64,000 bases of DNA from assembly GCA_022787425.1 (NCBI GenBank), contig JALFWB010000037.1:1-64000 (forward strand), given 5' to 3'. This document shows, piece after piece, positions 8,813 through 17,556 of this stretch. The stretch comes from Akkermansia sp. GTDB lineage: Bacteria; Verrucomicrobiota; Verrucomicrobiia; Verrucomicrobiales; Akkermansiaceae. A program made the translations under genes and the position numbers. A model generated the notes under the pieces. It searched no databases and was not told where the DNA came from. It saw only the letters and a program-made list of their open reading frames with translations. Position 1 is the stretch's first letter. Each line of letters opens with the position of its first letter.

Positions 8813-10378
8813 CTACTCACCCAGCGGCAGCGTCAGCAGGAAGGTCGTTCCGCGCTCATCGCTCTTCTCCAACACAAGCTCCCCGCCGATCGAGCGGGCA
8901 ATGTCGCGGGATAACGCGAGCCCCAGCCCCACACCGGGCTTACACCCGCGCCGGGCCTCCGCCGAGCGGGAGAAGGGGCGGAAGAGATTGCGGCGTGCCT
9001 CCTCGCTCATGCCGGTTCCGTTATCAATCACACGGATGGCAACGGTGCGCGGCATCTGCATGACGCTGAAACCCAGGGTGGGATTCCGGTTCGTGTTATA
9101 CTTCAGCGAATTATCCGCCAGATTGGTCAGAATTTGCTCCACGGAGAGCAGATCCGTGCGAAGGGAAAGCAGCTTGGTATGCGAATCATGCGTGATGGAC
9201 ACGTTGACCCCCTCCGCACGGGGACGCGCCGCCACGCGCTCGAACACGCCGTTGAGCAGCTCCGCGCAGGGCCCGGAGTCCTTCCGTCCCCTCACCTTCC
9301 CGCGGCTCAGGCGCGCGAAAGCTAACACATTCTCCACCAAATGCCCCAGACGCTGGCACTCCTTGTGCAAGGTCCCGTAATACTCCTGCAGACGCTCCGG
9401 CGGCACCTGCCCCCGGCAGAGCATCTCCGTATACAGGCTGAAACTCGTGAGGGGCGTGCGCAGCTCATGCGTAACGGCAGAAACAAAATCGCTGCGCCGC
9501 CGCTCCAGCCGGGCATAAAAGGCCAGGATGGAAAAGACAATGATGATGGAAATAACCGAGATAAACCACGCACTGACCACCGTGCCGTGAATGGCCGAGC
9601 GGCGCGCCGCCGTATCGGGCAGGGAGAGCACCCCCTCCGCCTGCAGACTGAGCGGAAGGCTGCCCACATTCCCGCGCCGACGCCCCTCCGCAGCCTCCAT
9701 CCGGAGCCCGCGCAACCCCGGCTCCGCCAGCGGGAGCAGCTGCTGCGCCAGTGCCGGCACATCCACCACAAAGCCCTGCAGGGCGTTACCATGGCTCGTG
9801 GAGATGCTGCGCATGTAGTAAATATCCCCCCGGTAGGCCCAGGCGAAATAGGGGCCGGGCTTGTCATCCTGCCGGATGGGGTGGGAGAAATCCGTATCCT
9901 TAATCAGGTACACACCGAACACGGGGCGTGCCCCCTCGCGCAGCGGACGCTGCTTCTCATGCGGATTCCACAGCGGCGCATCCGGGTTATCCGCCTTGCG
10001 CACCAGCGTGTTGTGCAGCTCATCGCGCATCAGTCCGGCGCGCAGCGGCTCACTCTCCGGCGGCAGCAGCAACGCTGCGGGGGAGAGCAGGAAGAAGCCC
10101 TTGTTAAACGCGGCACAAGCCGTACCACCCGGCTGCGGGTATACCGCATTGTTAAAATCCGGGGTATCACTCTGCTTGGCCGCCTCGGCGGTCAGCAGGG
10201 CCTCGGCCTTGGGAACAATGTGTTGCAGGGAGAGCTCCAGGAGTCGCGTCTCCTGTGTTTGTTCATCTATCTGCAACAAACGCTCGTCCAAAGTACTTGC
10301 TTCATAGGCCTGCCAAACGGAGGCACAGAGAGCCAACAAAGAAAAGATGATAAAATAAACGGTGAATTTCGTCTTCAT
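8813..10378 (-). CDS. Membrane sensor histidine kinase
   Basis: A 521-residue kinase: TM1 at about residues 6-24, an extracytoplasmic sensor region of about 250 residues, TM2 near 275-297, then the transmitter. The phosphoacceptor is His304 in SAVTHELRTPLTS. The ATP-binding domain shows NLADNSLKYN (N box), VIDNGTGMS (G1) and GVGLGLALS (G2). The start is the ATG at 10378, which overlaps the regulator's TGA (ATGA); a start 4 codons upstream would lie inside the regulator gene. It is cotranscribed with the response regulator and a sialate O-acetylesterase, suggesting that the sensor detects a glycan-related or envelope signal. Confidence 0.88.
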   Translation of the reverse strand: MKTKFTVYFIIFSLLALCASVWQAYEASTLDERLLQIDEQTQETRLLELSLQHIVPKAEALLTAEAAKQSDTPDFNNAVYPQPGGTACAAFNKGFFLLSPAALLLPPESEPLRAGLMRDELHNTLVRKADNPDAPLWNPHEKQRPLREGARPVFGVYLIKDTDFSHPIRQDDKPGPYFAWAYRGDIYYMRSISTSHGNALQGFVVDVPALAQQLLPLAEPGLRGLRMEAAEGRRRGNVGSLPLSLQAEGVLSLPDTAARRSAIHGTVVSAWFISVISIIIVFSILAFYARLERRRSDFVSAVTHELRTPLTSFSLYTEMLCRGQVPPERLQEYYGTLHKECQRLGHLVENVLAFARLSRGKVRGRKDSGPCAELLNGVFERVAARPRAEGVNVSITHDSHTKLLSLRTDLLSVEQILTNLADNSLKYNTNRNPTLGFSVMQMPRTVAIRVIDNGTGMSEEARRNLFRPFSRSAEARRGCKPGVGLGLALSRDIARSIGGELVLEKSDERGTTFLLTLPLGE

Positions 10379-11067
10379 AACGCAGTCCACTTATACCCCC
10401 TGCCCCGCACATTCTCGAAACCCGCCGCCGCTTGGGGGCTGATCTTATCCCGCAGACGCGCCAACGTCACGGAAACCGTCCGCGTCTGACGCGCGCTGGC
10501 CGTGCTGCCCCAGATGCGGATGAGCAGCTCCTCCTGCGGGATCACCCGCCCGGCGTGGGCAATGAAATAACGCATCAACTCATACTCTTTTTCGGAGAGA
10601 GAATGGGTCTCCCCGCTGTCCAGAACGGCACTGCGAGACTTGGCATCCAAACGCCCGCCGGGGAAAACCAGGGACTCCGATGCCGCCTTGGGGCGATCCG
10701 GCGAGCGGCGCAGCACGGCGGCAATGCGTGCCAGCAGCTCGGCCATGCTGAAGGGCTTGACCACGTAATCATCCGCCCCCAGCTCCAGCCCCTTCACGCG
10801 ATCGCTTTCCTCACCGTGGGCCGTCAGGATAATACTCGGCGTACCGGGGCACTCACGGGCCATGATGCGGAGGAGCTTGAAGCCGTTGACTTCCGGCATA
10901 TTCACATCCAACAGGGCAAGGTCAACCTCCTTGGTGAGCAGCAGCTCCAGTGCCGTGCGCCCATCCGGGGCCGGTAACACCTTGTAACCGGCCAAGGTCA
11001 GCGCATCCTGCAGGACACGGCGTATCGAGGCATCATCCTCTGCTACCAGGATATGACGTTCACTCAT
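10375..11067 (-). CDS. OmpR/PhoB-family response regulator
   Basis: A 230-residue two-domain regulator. The receiver domain has the acidic pair AEDDAS, the phosphorylated aspartate in LALLDVNMPE (about residue 54), the threonine in IILTAHG and the lysine in YVVKPFS. The C-terminal winged helix ends RGRGYKW, typical of the OmpR class. It should be phosphorylated by the adjacent kinase and bind DNA as a dimer. The reading frame overlaps the upstream esterase gene by 8 bases and the downstream kinase by 4 bases, so translation of all three is probably coupled. Confidence 0.92.
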   Translation of the reverse strand: MSERHILVAEDDASIRRVLQDALTLAGYKVLPAPDGRTALELLLTKEVDLALLDVNMPEVNGFKLLRIMARECPGTPSIILTAHGEESDRVKGLELGADDYVVKPFSMAELLARIAAVLRRSPDRPKAASESLVFPGGRLDAKSRSAVLDSGETHSLSEKEYELMRYFIAHAGRVIPQEELLIRIWGSTASARQTRTVSVTLARLRDKISPQAAAGFENVRGRGYKWTAL

Positions 11068-12571
11068 TTCCGGGCTTCACGGATGGAGCACCGCACGCCG
11101 GGAAGGCGGGCAGAGCACTCTTTTTGCTCACCAAGTTCGGATCTAGGGCGGTTCCTTCGTTGTAGCGCCAGAAGACGCCACCCGAAGCAGGCAGCAGCAC
11201 ACGGTTACCGCGCAAATCTGCTTCCGCCGGGGCAAAGGGGCCATCTGCGCTTTGGGCCGTCTCAAAGCCACGCGGGGCTTTGCCATCCGCCGTCTTCAGG
11301 GGCTCAGAGAACTGCACCACCACATGCGCCCCCTCGCGGCGGCTGCCGGTCACGCGCGGGTACTGCGGCATCTCTTTGCCGTACACGCGCCCCAGCACCA
11401 AATCCGCAAGCCGCAGGCCTACCGGCTCCTTCAGCGGGGGGTGCACATTGGCATCCGTACTCCCCAAATCCACCGTGCAAATCAGGTCCACCGCCGGGTC
11501 TGCGGCTGCCACCTGTGCCTGGGCTCGGCGGAACGCCCCCCAGTGCGGTCGCTTGGGGTCGGCAATGCGCGGCAACTGCACCAGGAAGAAGGGCAATTTT
11601 TCATTACGGAACAACCTGCGCCACGCGCCGATCATCAGGCGCAGTTTCATGGCATTGCGCTGCAAATCCGGGTCATCGGCATTGCTCTCTCCCTGGTACC
11701 ACAACACACCCTTCACCGGCATGAGGGCCAGCGGTTCCAGAGCAGAGTCGTACAGCATGGCAGGCGCAAAGGGATGCACGGGATTCTGCACGCCATCGGC
11801 CACCACCCGGCGTAAGTTTTCCTTCACGCGCCCGCGCATCCAAGCATCGAAGTCCGGCGAGCTCTGCCAGCCGTCCCCGCGAATACTCGAGTACACCGGG
11901 GCGGTGTCGATGACGCTCGCGGGGGTCCAACTCTCCATCCCCGTGCCGCCCAAGGCATTGCAGATGATGCCGAGGGGCACGCCTGTTTCGCGCTGCACGC
12001 GGCGGGCAAAATAGGCCGCCACGGCGGAGAAATCGCGTACAGTCGTGTCATCCATCGTCTGCCAACGGAAGGAGAAGAAGCCCTTTTTCTCCGCCTCGCG
12101 ATACTGTTGCGGCGTGAAGGAACCGGGCTTGGTATGCAACAGATACTTCACCTTCATGATGCGCACCTGCGGCAAATTCCAATCCGCTTTCTCCTTGCCC
12201 GGGCGCACTTGGGACACCATAAACTCCATGTTCGACTGCCCGGAGGCCAGCCACACATCCCCCACCAGCACATTCTCCAGCACCGCCTCCCCCTCTGCAT
12301 CGCGGGCACTCAGCATCGCGGGCTGAGCATCGGCCTTCCCCGCCGGTAACTCTGCCTGCCACACACCATCCTCCCCCGCGCGGGTCTTCAGAACCTTCCC
12401 TTTCCAAGTAAGTTGTACCTCACTCCCCGGCTTCGCCGTGCCGCGTATCGGAATCGGCACCCCGCGCTGCAACACCATATCGCTCTGCAGTACCCTGTCG
12501 AACTCCGGCTGCGCCGCCAAGGGCAGCACAAGCCCCATTCCCAGTACCAAAACCTGTAATGTCGCTCTCAT
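11060..12571 (-). CDS. Secreted sialate O-acetylesterase (SASA family)
   Basis: A 503-residue protein with a signal peptide (about residues 1-19, VLVLGMGLVLPLAAQ). The catalytic GDSL-like motif is WLASGQSNMEF and a later block is GVLWYQGESNADD, both diagnostic of sialate 9-O-acetylesterase (DUF303/SASA) proteins. They remove O-acetyl groups from sialic acids of mucins or from other acetylated glycans, allowing sialidases to act. First gene of an operon with a response regulator and kinase. The promoter at 12612-12640 gives a leader of about 34 bases. It is unusual for such an enzyme to be coupled this tightly to a two-component system. Confidence 0.87.
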   Translation of the reverse strand: MRATLQVLVLGMGLVLPLAAQPEFDRVLQSDMVLQRGVPIPIRGTAKPGSEVQLTWKGKVLKTRAGEDGVWQAELPAGKADAQPAMLSARDAEGEAVLENVLVGDVWLASGQSNMEFMVSQVRPGKEKADWNLPQVRIMKVKYLLHTKPGSFTPQQYREAEKKGFFSFRWQTMDDTTVRDFSAVAAYFARRVQRETGVPLGIICNALGGTGMESWTPASVIDTAPVYSSIRGDGWQSSPDFDAWMRGRVKENLRRVVADGVQNPVHPFAPAMLYDSALEPLALMPVKGVLWYQGESNADDPDLQRNAMKLRLMIGAWRRLFRNEKLPFFLVQLPRIADPKRPHWGAFRRAQAQVAAADPAVDLICTVDLGSTDANVHPPLKEPVGLRLADLVLGRVYGKEMPQYPRVTGSRREGAHVVVQFSEPLKTADGKAPRGFETAQSADGPFAPAEADLRGNRVLLPASGGVFWRYNEGTALDPNLVSKKSALPAFPACGAPSVKPGNE

Positions 12572-12611
12572 ATTTCCCGGTCAGACCTTCTTCGGCCCCT
12601 TCCTGCCTACT

Positions 12612-12640
12612 ATTTTACCACACCCGCCACCCTCCGTCAA
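12612..12640 (-). promoter_or_regulatory. Predicted promoter of the esterase-regulator-kinase operon
   Basis: Minus strand TTGACG (12640-12635), 17-base spacer, TAAAAT (12617-12612). The ATG is at 12571, so this transcript has a normal leader. The divergent promoter at 12713 lies about 70 bases away. Confidence 0.6.
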
Positions 12641-12712
12641 GCTGTCCGCAGAGAAATCTCTCCGCAAAAATCATCCGGCGGGGAGATATTACGGATTTAT
12701 TAAAGAAATGCC

Positions 12713-12741
12713 TTGACAAAAGGAGGGGGGCAGCGTAAGAT
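12713..12741 (+). promoter_or_regulatory. Strong consensus promoter of the 12786 operon
   Basis: TTGACA (12713-12718), 17-base spacer, TAAGAT (12736-12741). Transcription should begin near 12748, which decides between the candidate ATGs at 12759 and 12786 in favour of 12786. Confidence 0.7.
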
Positions 12742-12785
12742 GAAGCGCGGTACACAACATGACATTTGGGAGAGAACAACAGGAA

Positions 12786-13376
12786 ATGCCCTATCGACAG
12801 ATGGAACTGAACCCCAACATAGCGGATGGGGAGCAGCACTCACCTGCCCAAATGATGCGGCGGGCGGCGGATGCGCGTCAAGCGGCGGATTACTATGCCA
12901 AGCAGCAGCAGCTTCTGGAGAACACAAATCGCGCGAAGGAAGGCATCAACCGAGCGGTGGATGAGCTGGGCATGTTACTGCGCACGGCGGTGGTGCGCTT
13001 GGAGCAGGAGGAGCAGTCCATGCTGCGCGAGGTGAAACACATCGATGCAACCTGCAATGCCTTTAAGCTGCACCTGCAGAAGCTCACGGCCATGAAGCCC
13101 TACGAGTGGAGCCCGGAGACGATGGATGACCGGCTGAAGGAGGCCGAGCACATCCTCTCCGTGGCGGCGAATGACTTTGACGAAGCCTACCGGAAGAGCA
13201 ACCACTTTTACCACACGCAGATCTTCCGCTACAAACCCGGGGCGGAGGAAGAGTCGCACGCACTGACCAAGACCAAGTTCAAGCGTCTGATGCTCAAGGG
13301 GCTGGCCTTCCACCTGCCGCTCTTTATCCTGATTCTGATCTCCTGGGCCGTCTGGGCTCTCATTCAATCTTTCTGA
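12786..13376 (+). CDS. Coiled-coil protein with C-terminal membrane anchor, unknown function
   Basis: A 196-residue protein with no recognised family. Most of it is charged helix likely to form coiled coil (from AQMMRRAADARQAADYY through the KHIDATCNAFKLHLQKL region), followed by one hydrophobic segment at the C-terminus (LAFHLPLFILILISWAVWAL). This is tail-anchored topology with the bulk in the cytoplasm. The ATG at 12786 has AGGA five bases upstream and a 38-base leader from the strong promoter; the in-frame ATG at 12759 would leave almost no leader. It is followed by a second small membrane protein and then gatC. Confidence 0.7.
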   Translation: MPYRQMELNPNIADGEQHSPAQMMRRAADARQAADYYAKQQQLLENTNRAKEGINRAVDELGMLLRTAVVRLEQEEQSMLREVKHIDATCNAFKLHLQKLTAMKPYEWSPETMDDRLKEAEHILSVAANDFDEAYRKSNHFYHTQIFRYKPGAEEESHALTKTKFKRLMLKGLAFHLPLFILILISWAVWALIQSF

Positions 13377-13396
13377 CCTCTCACTCCCCCCCTACC

Positions 13397-13693
13397 ATGG
13401 CAAACACTCAAGACAGGATGCGTGATTATGCACGTTACGCTCGTTCCGCGCACAACGGAGGCCCGGCCTACGGCATGCCCCGCCCACCGCATCGGCGCCC
13501 CGATGTCTCCACCTATTGCATGAACAGTCCCCGGCAAGAGGAGGACACATCTCACCGCAAGGAGGTGATCGTCACCCCTGCGGCCTCTCGACAGAACAGC
13601 GGTCTGGCGGCGGCTATCTTCTACATGGTACTCATAGCCATCTCCATCATCGTGCTCTACTATGCAGCCGTGCACATCCTCTCCGAGCCCTGA
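13397..13693 (+). CDS. Small single-pass membrane protein, unknown function
   Basis: A 98-residue protein with a hydrophilic, Arg/Pro-rich N-terminal region (PRPPHRRPD) and one membrane segment at about residues 70-93 (LAAAIFYMVLIAISIIVLYYAAV). No motif is recognised. It starts 20 bases after the preceding coiled-coil gene and ends 16 bases before gatC, so it shares the operon. The similar topology to its neighbour (soluble N-terminus, C-terminal anchor) suggests the two could work together, which is only inference. Confidence 0.6.
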   Translation: MANTQDRMRDYARYARSAHNGGPAYGMPRPPHRRPDVSTYCMNSPRQEEDTSHRKEVIVTPAASRQNSGLAAAIFYMVLIAISIIVLYYAAVHILSEP

Positions 13694-13709
13694 ACACCCC
13701 ACCGATACC

Positions 13710-14006
13710 ATGAGCACACCCGGCCTCAATGTTGCTTACATCGCCCGTCTGGCGGAGCTGCAGCTTACGCCCGAAGAGACGGAGCGTTTCTCCCGCGACC
13801 TGAACCAAGTGCTGGCCCATGTGGCCGAGCTGGACAAATGGGACACCGCAGAGGTGCAGCCCATGTACCACCCCCTGCCCGTCTACGATGCCGTGCGACC
13901 CGATGTGCCCGGCACGAGCCTGCCGCGTGAGGCCGCCTTAGCGAACGCTCCGCAGCAGCAGGAGGGCATGTTCCGCGTGCCCAAGGTTGTTGAATCCGCT
14001 CACTGA
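13710..14006 (+). CDS. gatC: Asp-tRNA(Asn)/Glu-tRNA(Gln) amidotransferase subunit GatC
   Basis: A 98-residue GatC with the usual start (LNVAYIARLAELQLTPEE, then LAHVAELDKWDT) and the C-terminal block VRPDVPGTSLPREAALANAP. GatC stabilises the GatA-GatB complex that amidates misacylated Asp-tRNA(Asn) or Glu-tRNA(Gln). The start at 13710 gives the family length; a longer frame from 13662 would overlap the preceding gene. gatA follows after 10 bases. gatB is not in the window. Confidence 0.93.
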   Translation: MSTPGLNVAYIARLAELQLTPEETERFSRDLNQVLAHVAELDKWDTAEVQPMYHPLPVYDAVRPDVPGTSLPREAALANAPQQQEGMFRVPKVVESAH

Positions 14007-14016
14007 TTGCCACACC

Positions 14017-15423
14017 ATGCAACAACACTCCATTTCCTACCGGCGTCGCGCGCTTACCTCCGGCCAAATCTCCCCCACTGAGCTGGTTCAGGAGCTGGAT
14101 GCCGCCATGCGCAGACAAAATCCCGCCATCAATGCCTTCATTTCCTGGGATACGGAGGCAGCTCTGGCCGAGGCAGCATCGGCTGACCTTTCCCTGCCCC
14201 TCGGCGGTGTTCCCATTGCCGTCAAGGATAACATCTGCATTCAGGGGCAGCCCACGCGCTGTGCCTCGCGCATATTGGGCAACTTCGTATCACCGTATGA
14301 TGCCACGGTCGTACGCCGTCTGCGCGCCGCCGGTGCCATCCCCTTCGGGCGCACGAATATGGATGAGTTTGCCATGGGTTCCGCCGGGGAGAACTCGGCT
14401 TTCGGCCCCACGCATAACCCGGCGGACCTCCGGCATGTGCCGGGCGGCTCTTCCGGCGGCTCGGCGGCGGCTGTGGCTGCGGGCATGGCCATCGCGGCCC
14501 TGGGGTCGGATACGGGTGGCTCCATCCGCCAGCCTGCTTCGCATTGCGGCGTTGTCGGCATCAAGCCTACCTACGGCCGCATCTCGCGCTACGGGCTCGT
14601 GGCTTTCGCTTCCTCTCTGGACCAAATCGGGCCGATCACGCAGAATGTGGAGGACGCGGCCCTGCTGCTCAATGTTCTCTGCGGGCATGATGCAGCGGAC
14701 TCCACCTCCTCAACCCACCCGACGGAGGACTTCACTGCGGGGCTGCACGACGGCGTTCGCGGGCTCCGCATCGGCTTGCCTGCAGAATATACCACCGGCG
14801 GCAATTCCCCGGAGGTGAATGCGGCCCTGCAGAAGACGGTCCGCACCCTCACTGAGGCCGGGGCCGAGGTGGTCGAGATTTCCCTGCCGCATACCGAGGC
14901 GGTTGTGTCGACCTACTACATCATTGCCTGCGCGGAGGCTTCCTCCAACTTGGCGCGCTTCGACGGTATTCGCTACGGCTATCGTGTGCCGGATTCCGCC
15001 GGGCTGTCCGACCTCTATTCCCGCTCACGCGGGGAGGGCTTCGGCAGCGAGGTCAAGCGCCGTATCATTCTGGGCACCTACGTTCTCTCCGGCGGCTACT
15101 ACGATGCCTACTACACCAAGGCGCTGAAGGTGCGTGCCCTGGTGGCGCAGGATTTCACGAAGGCTTTTGAGAACGTGGATCTCATCCTGGGGCCGGTCGC
15201 GCCCACGCCTGCGCCCAAGTTGCACGATGACAGCCAGACGCCGCTCAGCGTCTACCTCTCGGATATCTACACCATCCCTGCCAACCTGGCGGGCCTGCCG
15301 GGTATCTCGCTGCCCGTGCCGGGTGTCGGTAAACTGCCGGTGGGTGTGCAGTTGCTCGGCCCGCATTTTGCGGAAAGACGCCTTCTGGCGGGGGCGGCTG
15401 CGTTGGAGGCCGCGTGGTCATGA
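14017..15423 (+). CDS. gatA: Asp-tRNA(Asn)/Glu-tRNA(Gln) amidotransferase subunit GatA
   Basis: A 468-residue amidase-signature enzyme that releases ammonia from glutamine for the transamidation. The Ser-cisSer-Lys triad is present: Lys in PIAVKDNIC, cis-Ser in GGSSGGSAAAVAAG, and nucleophile Ser in GSDTGGSIRQPA. The start at 14017 follows the gatC stop by 10 bases; the upstream ATG at 13987 lies inside gatC. The last bases overlap thiD (ATGA). With a separate GlnRS in this genome (40676-42352), the complex probably serves Asn-tRNA(Asn) formation; that is inference. Confidence 0.95.
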   Translation: MQQHSISYRRRALTSGQISPTELVQELDAAMRRQNPAINAFISWDTEAALAEAASADLSLPLGGVPIAVKDNICIQGQPTRCASRILGNFVSPYDATVVRRLRAAGAIPFGRTNMDEFAMGSAGENSAFGPTHNPADLRHVPGGSSGGSAAAVAAGMAIAALGSDTGGSIRQPASHCGVVGIKPTYGRISRYGLVAFASSLDQIGPITQNVEDAALLLNVLCGHDAADSTSSTHPTEDFTAGLHDGVRGLRIGLPAEYTTGGNSPEVNAALQKTVRTLTEAGAEVVEISLPHTEAVVSTYYIIACAEASSNLARFDGIRYGYRVPDSAGLSDLYSRSRGEGFGSEVKRRIILGTYVLSGGYYDAYYTKALKVRALVAQDFTKAFENVDLILGPVAPTPAPKLHDDSQTPLSVYLSDIYTIPANLAGLPGISLPVPGVGKLPVGVQLLGPHFAERRLLAGAAALEAAWS

Positions 15424-16214
15424 CCCCCGTTGTTCTCACCGTTGCAGGCTCGGATTCCTCAGCCGGGGCAGGCATGCAGGCGGATGTGAAGACTGCCTGC
15501 GCCTTGGGTTGTTACCCGCTCACGGCGGTCACCTGTGTGGTGTGCGAGGCACCGGGCTGCGTGGAGGGCATTGTCCCTATGCAGGCGGACTTCGTAGCCG
15601 CTCAGGTGCGGCTCTGCCTGCGGCGTTTCCCGGTGGCGGCGGCAAAGTGCGGCATGCTCTACTCCCCGGGCATTGTCCGGGCGGTGGCAGAGGCCCTGCG
15701 CGGCACGAATATCCCCTTGGTGGTAGATCCCGTTATGCTGGCTACCGCAGGGGAGCCGCTCATGCTGCGGGAGGCCCTGTCCGCTTACCGGGAGCAGCTC
15801 TTCCCCCTCGCTTCCGTCGTCACGCCCAATCTGGACGAGCTCTGCTGCCTGCTGGGCTGCCCTGCCCCGTCTACCCCCGATGAGCTCGCCGAGGCCGCTG
15901 CCGGGCTCTCCGCTCAACTGGGCTGCGCTGTCCTGGCCAAGGGCGGTCACCTCCCCGGGCACGATTGCACGGATATTCTCGTTGACCGCCACGGTGCCGA
16001 GCTCCTGCGCAGCACTCACCCCCGCACCGAGGGCATTTCGACCCACGGCACGGGCTGCACGCTCTCCGCTGCCCTGGCCTCCGGCTTGGCCTGCGGGCTT
16101 TCCTTGACGGCCGCCACGGAGCGCGCCCTGCGCTACACGGCTGCTGCCATCGCGCACTCGCACCGCTTCCCTGCGGTCTGCGCCCTCAACCACACCCCGC
16201 CGGTGCAGGGCTAG
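15420..16214 (+). CDS. thiD: Hydroxymethylpyrimidine/phosphomethylpyrimidine kinase ThiD
   Basis: A 264-residue ribokinase-fold enzyme that phosphorylates HMP and HMP-P in thiamine synthesis. The N-terminus VLTVAGSDSSAGAGMQAD is diagnostic. VVDPVMLATAG and the C-terminal anion-hole motif STHGTGCTLSAALAS with its catalytic aspartate region complete the pattern (the usual GTGC). The start was set at the ATG overlapping the gatA stop. No other thi gene and no TPP riboswitch is seen. Its TAG stop shares the palindrome CTAG with the stop of the convergent gene at 16211. Confidence 0.93.
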   Translation: MTPVVLTVAGSDSSAGAGMQADVKTACALGCYPLTAVTCVVCEAPGCVEGIVPMQADFVAAQVRLCLRRFPVAAAKCGMLYSPGIVRAVAEALRGTNIPLVVDPVMLATAGEPLMLREALSAYREQLFPLASVVTPNLDELCCLLGCPAPSTPDELAEAAAGLSAQLGCAVLAKGGHLPGHDCTDILVDRHGAELLRSTHPRTEGISTHGTGCTLSAALASGLACGLSLTAATERALRYTAAAIAHSHRFPAVCALNHTPPVQG

Positions 16215-17137
16215 CGGCGGCGTGTATCGGGCTGCGGTTCGGCTTCGGGCTCGGACGTGGCTTCCGGGGTCGCCGTTCGGGAGGGCGTCACCAAGCCCAA
16301 GGCCGATGCATAGCGGGCCGCGATGCTTGCCACTACCGCACGGAGGGCCTCGGAGGACGCCGTGGGGGGCTTGGCTGCCAAATGCGGGCGCAGGGCCTTG
16401 CCGAGGGCTGACGCTGCGGCATCATCGGCGGCATGATTGGCATCATAGTACAGCAGCAGCTTCTCCATGGCCTTGGGGGAGGGCTCGCCCAGGGCATCCA
16501 ACTCTGTGTCACGGGCTACCCGCTGCTCGTACCATTGTTTCAGCACCGGGGCAGCTGCCTCGGCATCCGCCGCGCTCTTGATTCCCCGGAGGACTGCCGT
16601 CATTTGTTGGAAGCACTCGCGCTGCCGATCCAGCAGAGCAGCGTATTTTTCATACGGTACGCTGTTGGTGATCGGCTCGCTCTTCTCCATCAGCTCCGGC
16701 GGCGGTGCCATGTCGGCTATCTTGGCCAAGGCCGCCGCCAGCTTAGGTACACCCTTCGCATGGGGAGCTGCCGTGGCATAGGCCCGGTAGAGGGCCGCCA
16801 TGGCCTGCTCTTCCTCCTTGCTGCGTGCATCGTAGTAGTCCATCACCCGATCTACCACCGCCAAGGAGCCGAAACTCATATTCCCTTCCGCTCGCTGCAG
16901 GGCCACTCGCTGCTCCAACAGGGGCTTCAATCGCGCCGCTGCCGACTCCGCCGTCGCACGATCCTTCACCTCCCCCAATACAGCTGCCATCGCCGCCGTA
17001 TTGGACAAGACTGCATCGTGCAACGACATGAATTGCTCCGCCGGAGCCGCCGCCCCCTCCGCAGTGGACGCCTGCTTCGTCTTCGTTGCCCCGGCAGCCG
17101 CCGCTGCCAAGAGTATCGCCGGTATAATGGCCTTCAT
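16211..17137 (-). CDS. Secreted Ala-rich helical protein with internal duplication
   Basis: A 308-residue protein with an N-terminal signal peptide (MKAIIPAILLAAAAAGA). The mature part is almost entirely helical and contains two copies of a motif of pattern AVL-x2-V/IK, then AE-x-AA-x3-L, then EQR, at about residues 50-77 and 179-206, each followed by a YYDA segment. The lipoprotein gene at 52510 encodes the same repeat pattern twice, so the two are probably paralogues. No catalytic motif is seen. The C-terminus is Pro/Glu-rich with RRR at the end. The start at 17137 is supported by the signal peptide and a GGAGGG sequence upstream. Confidence 0.7.
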   Translation of the reverse strand: MKAIIPAILLAAAAAGATKTKQASTAEGAAAPAEQFMSLHDAVLSNTAAMAAVLGEVKDRATAESAAARLKPLLEQRVALQRAEGNMSFGSLAVVDRVMDYYDARSKEEEQAMAALYRAYATAAPHAKGVPKLAAALAKIADMAPPPELMEKSEPITNSVPYEKYAALLDRQRECFQQMTAVLRGIKSAADAEAAAPVLKQWYEQRVARDTELDALGEPSPKAMEKLLLYYDANHAADDAAASALGKALRPHLAAKPPTASSEALRAVVASIAARYASALGLVTPSRTATPEATSEPEAEPQPDTRRR

Positions 17138-17148
17138 AAGCACCCTCC

Positions 17149-17176
17149 ATTTTACACAACCTTCTGCCGATTGCAA
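17149..17176 (-). promoter_or_regulatory. Predicted promoter of the helical-repeat protein gene
   Basis: Minus strand TTGCAA (17176-17171), 16-base spacer, TAAAAT (17154-17149), then 11 bases to the ATG, including GGAGGG. Confidence 0.5.
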
Positions 17177-17361
17177 GAAAAAAGCGCAACAAAAATGCAC
17201 CACCCCACGCTTTTCCCCGCCTTTGCCCTATGAATTCCTTATGCATTCTCTATGCTGCGTCAAGCCTAAAAGTTGGGCAGACCTTCATTTTTCTGTAAAT
17301 TTCTGACTCTCATGACTTTCTGCATTTATGAGTCCGGTGTGTTCATGGTCGCCTGTTTTTG

Positions 17362-17421
17362 TCACAAATCATTGATTATCAACGACTTACTCCCCCTATG
17401 CATAGAGAATGCTGTATCCTG
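17362..17421 (-). repeat. Dispersed 60-bp repeat, copy A
   Basis: On the reverse strand this stretch matches 38720-38780 without gaps at 47 of 60 positions. It contains TTGATAATCAATGATTT and AGGATACAGCATTCT as the best-conserved blocks. Copy A lies 135 bases before the start of the PEP-CTERM gene and points at it in the same sense as copy B points at the gene starting at 38588. Apart from this repeat and the promoter of the minus-strand gene, I see no gene in 17177-17556. Confidence 0.7.
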
Positions 17422-17556
17422 AAGCCAGTGGGAGTGTCAGACGCCCGGACGCGGGCTATCGCTGCACCCTCCCATAGGGAGGCGTATTCCTCAGCTCGCT
17501 TCGTACCCGAGCCCGAAAGCTGCGCCCCCCGCCTCATCAACTCAATTCATTTCATC

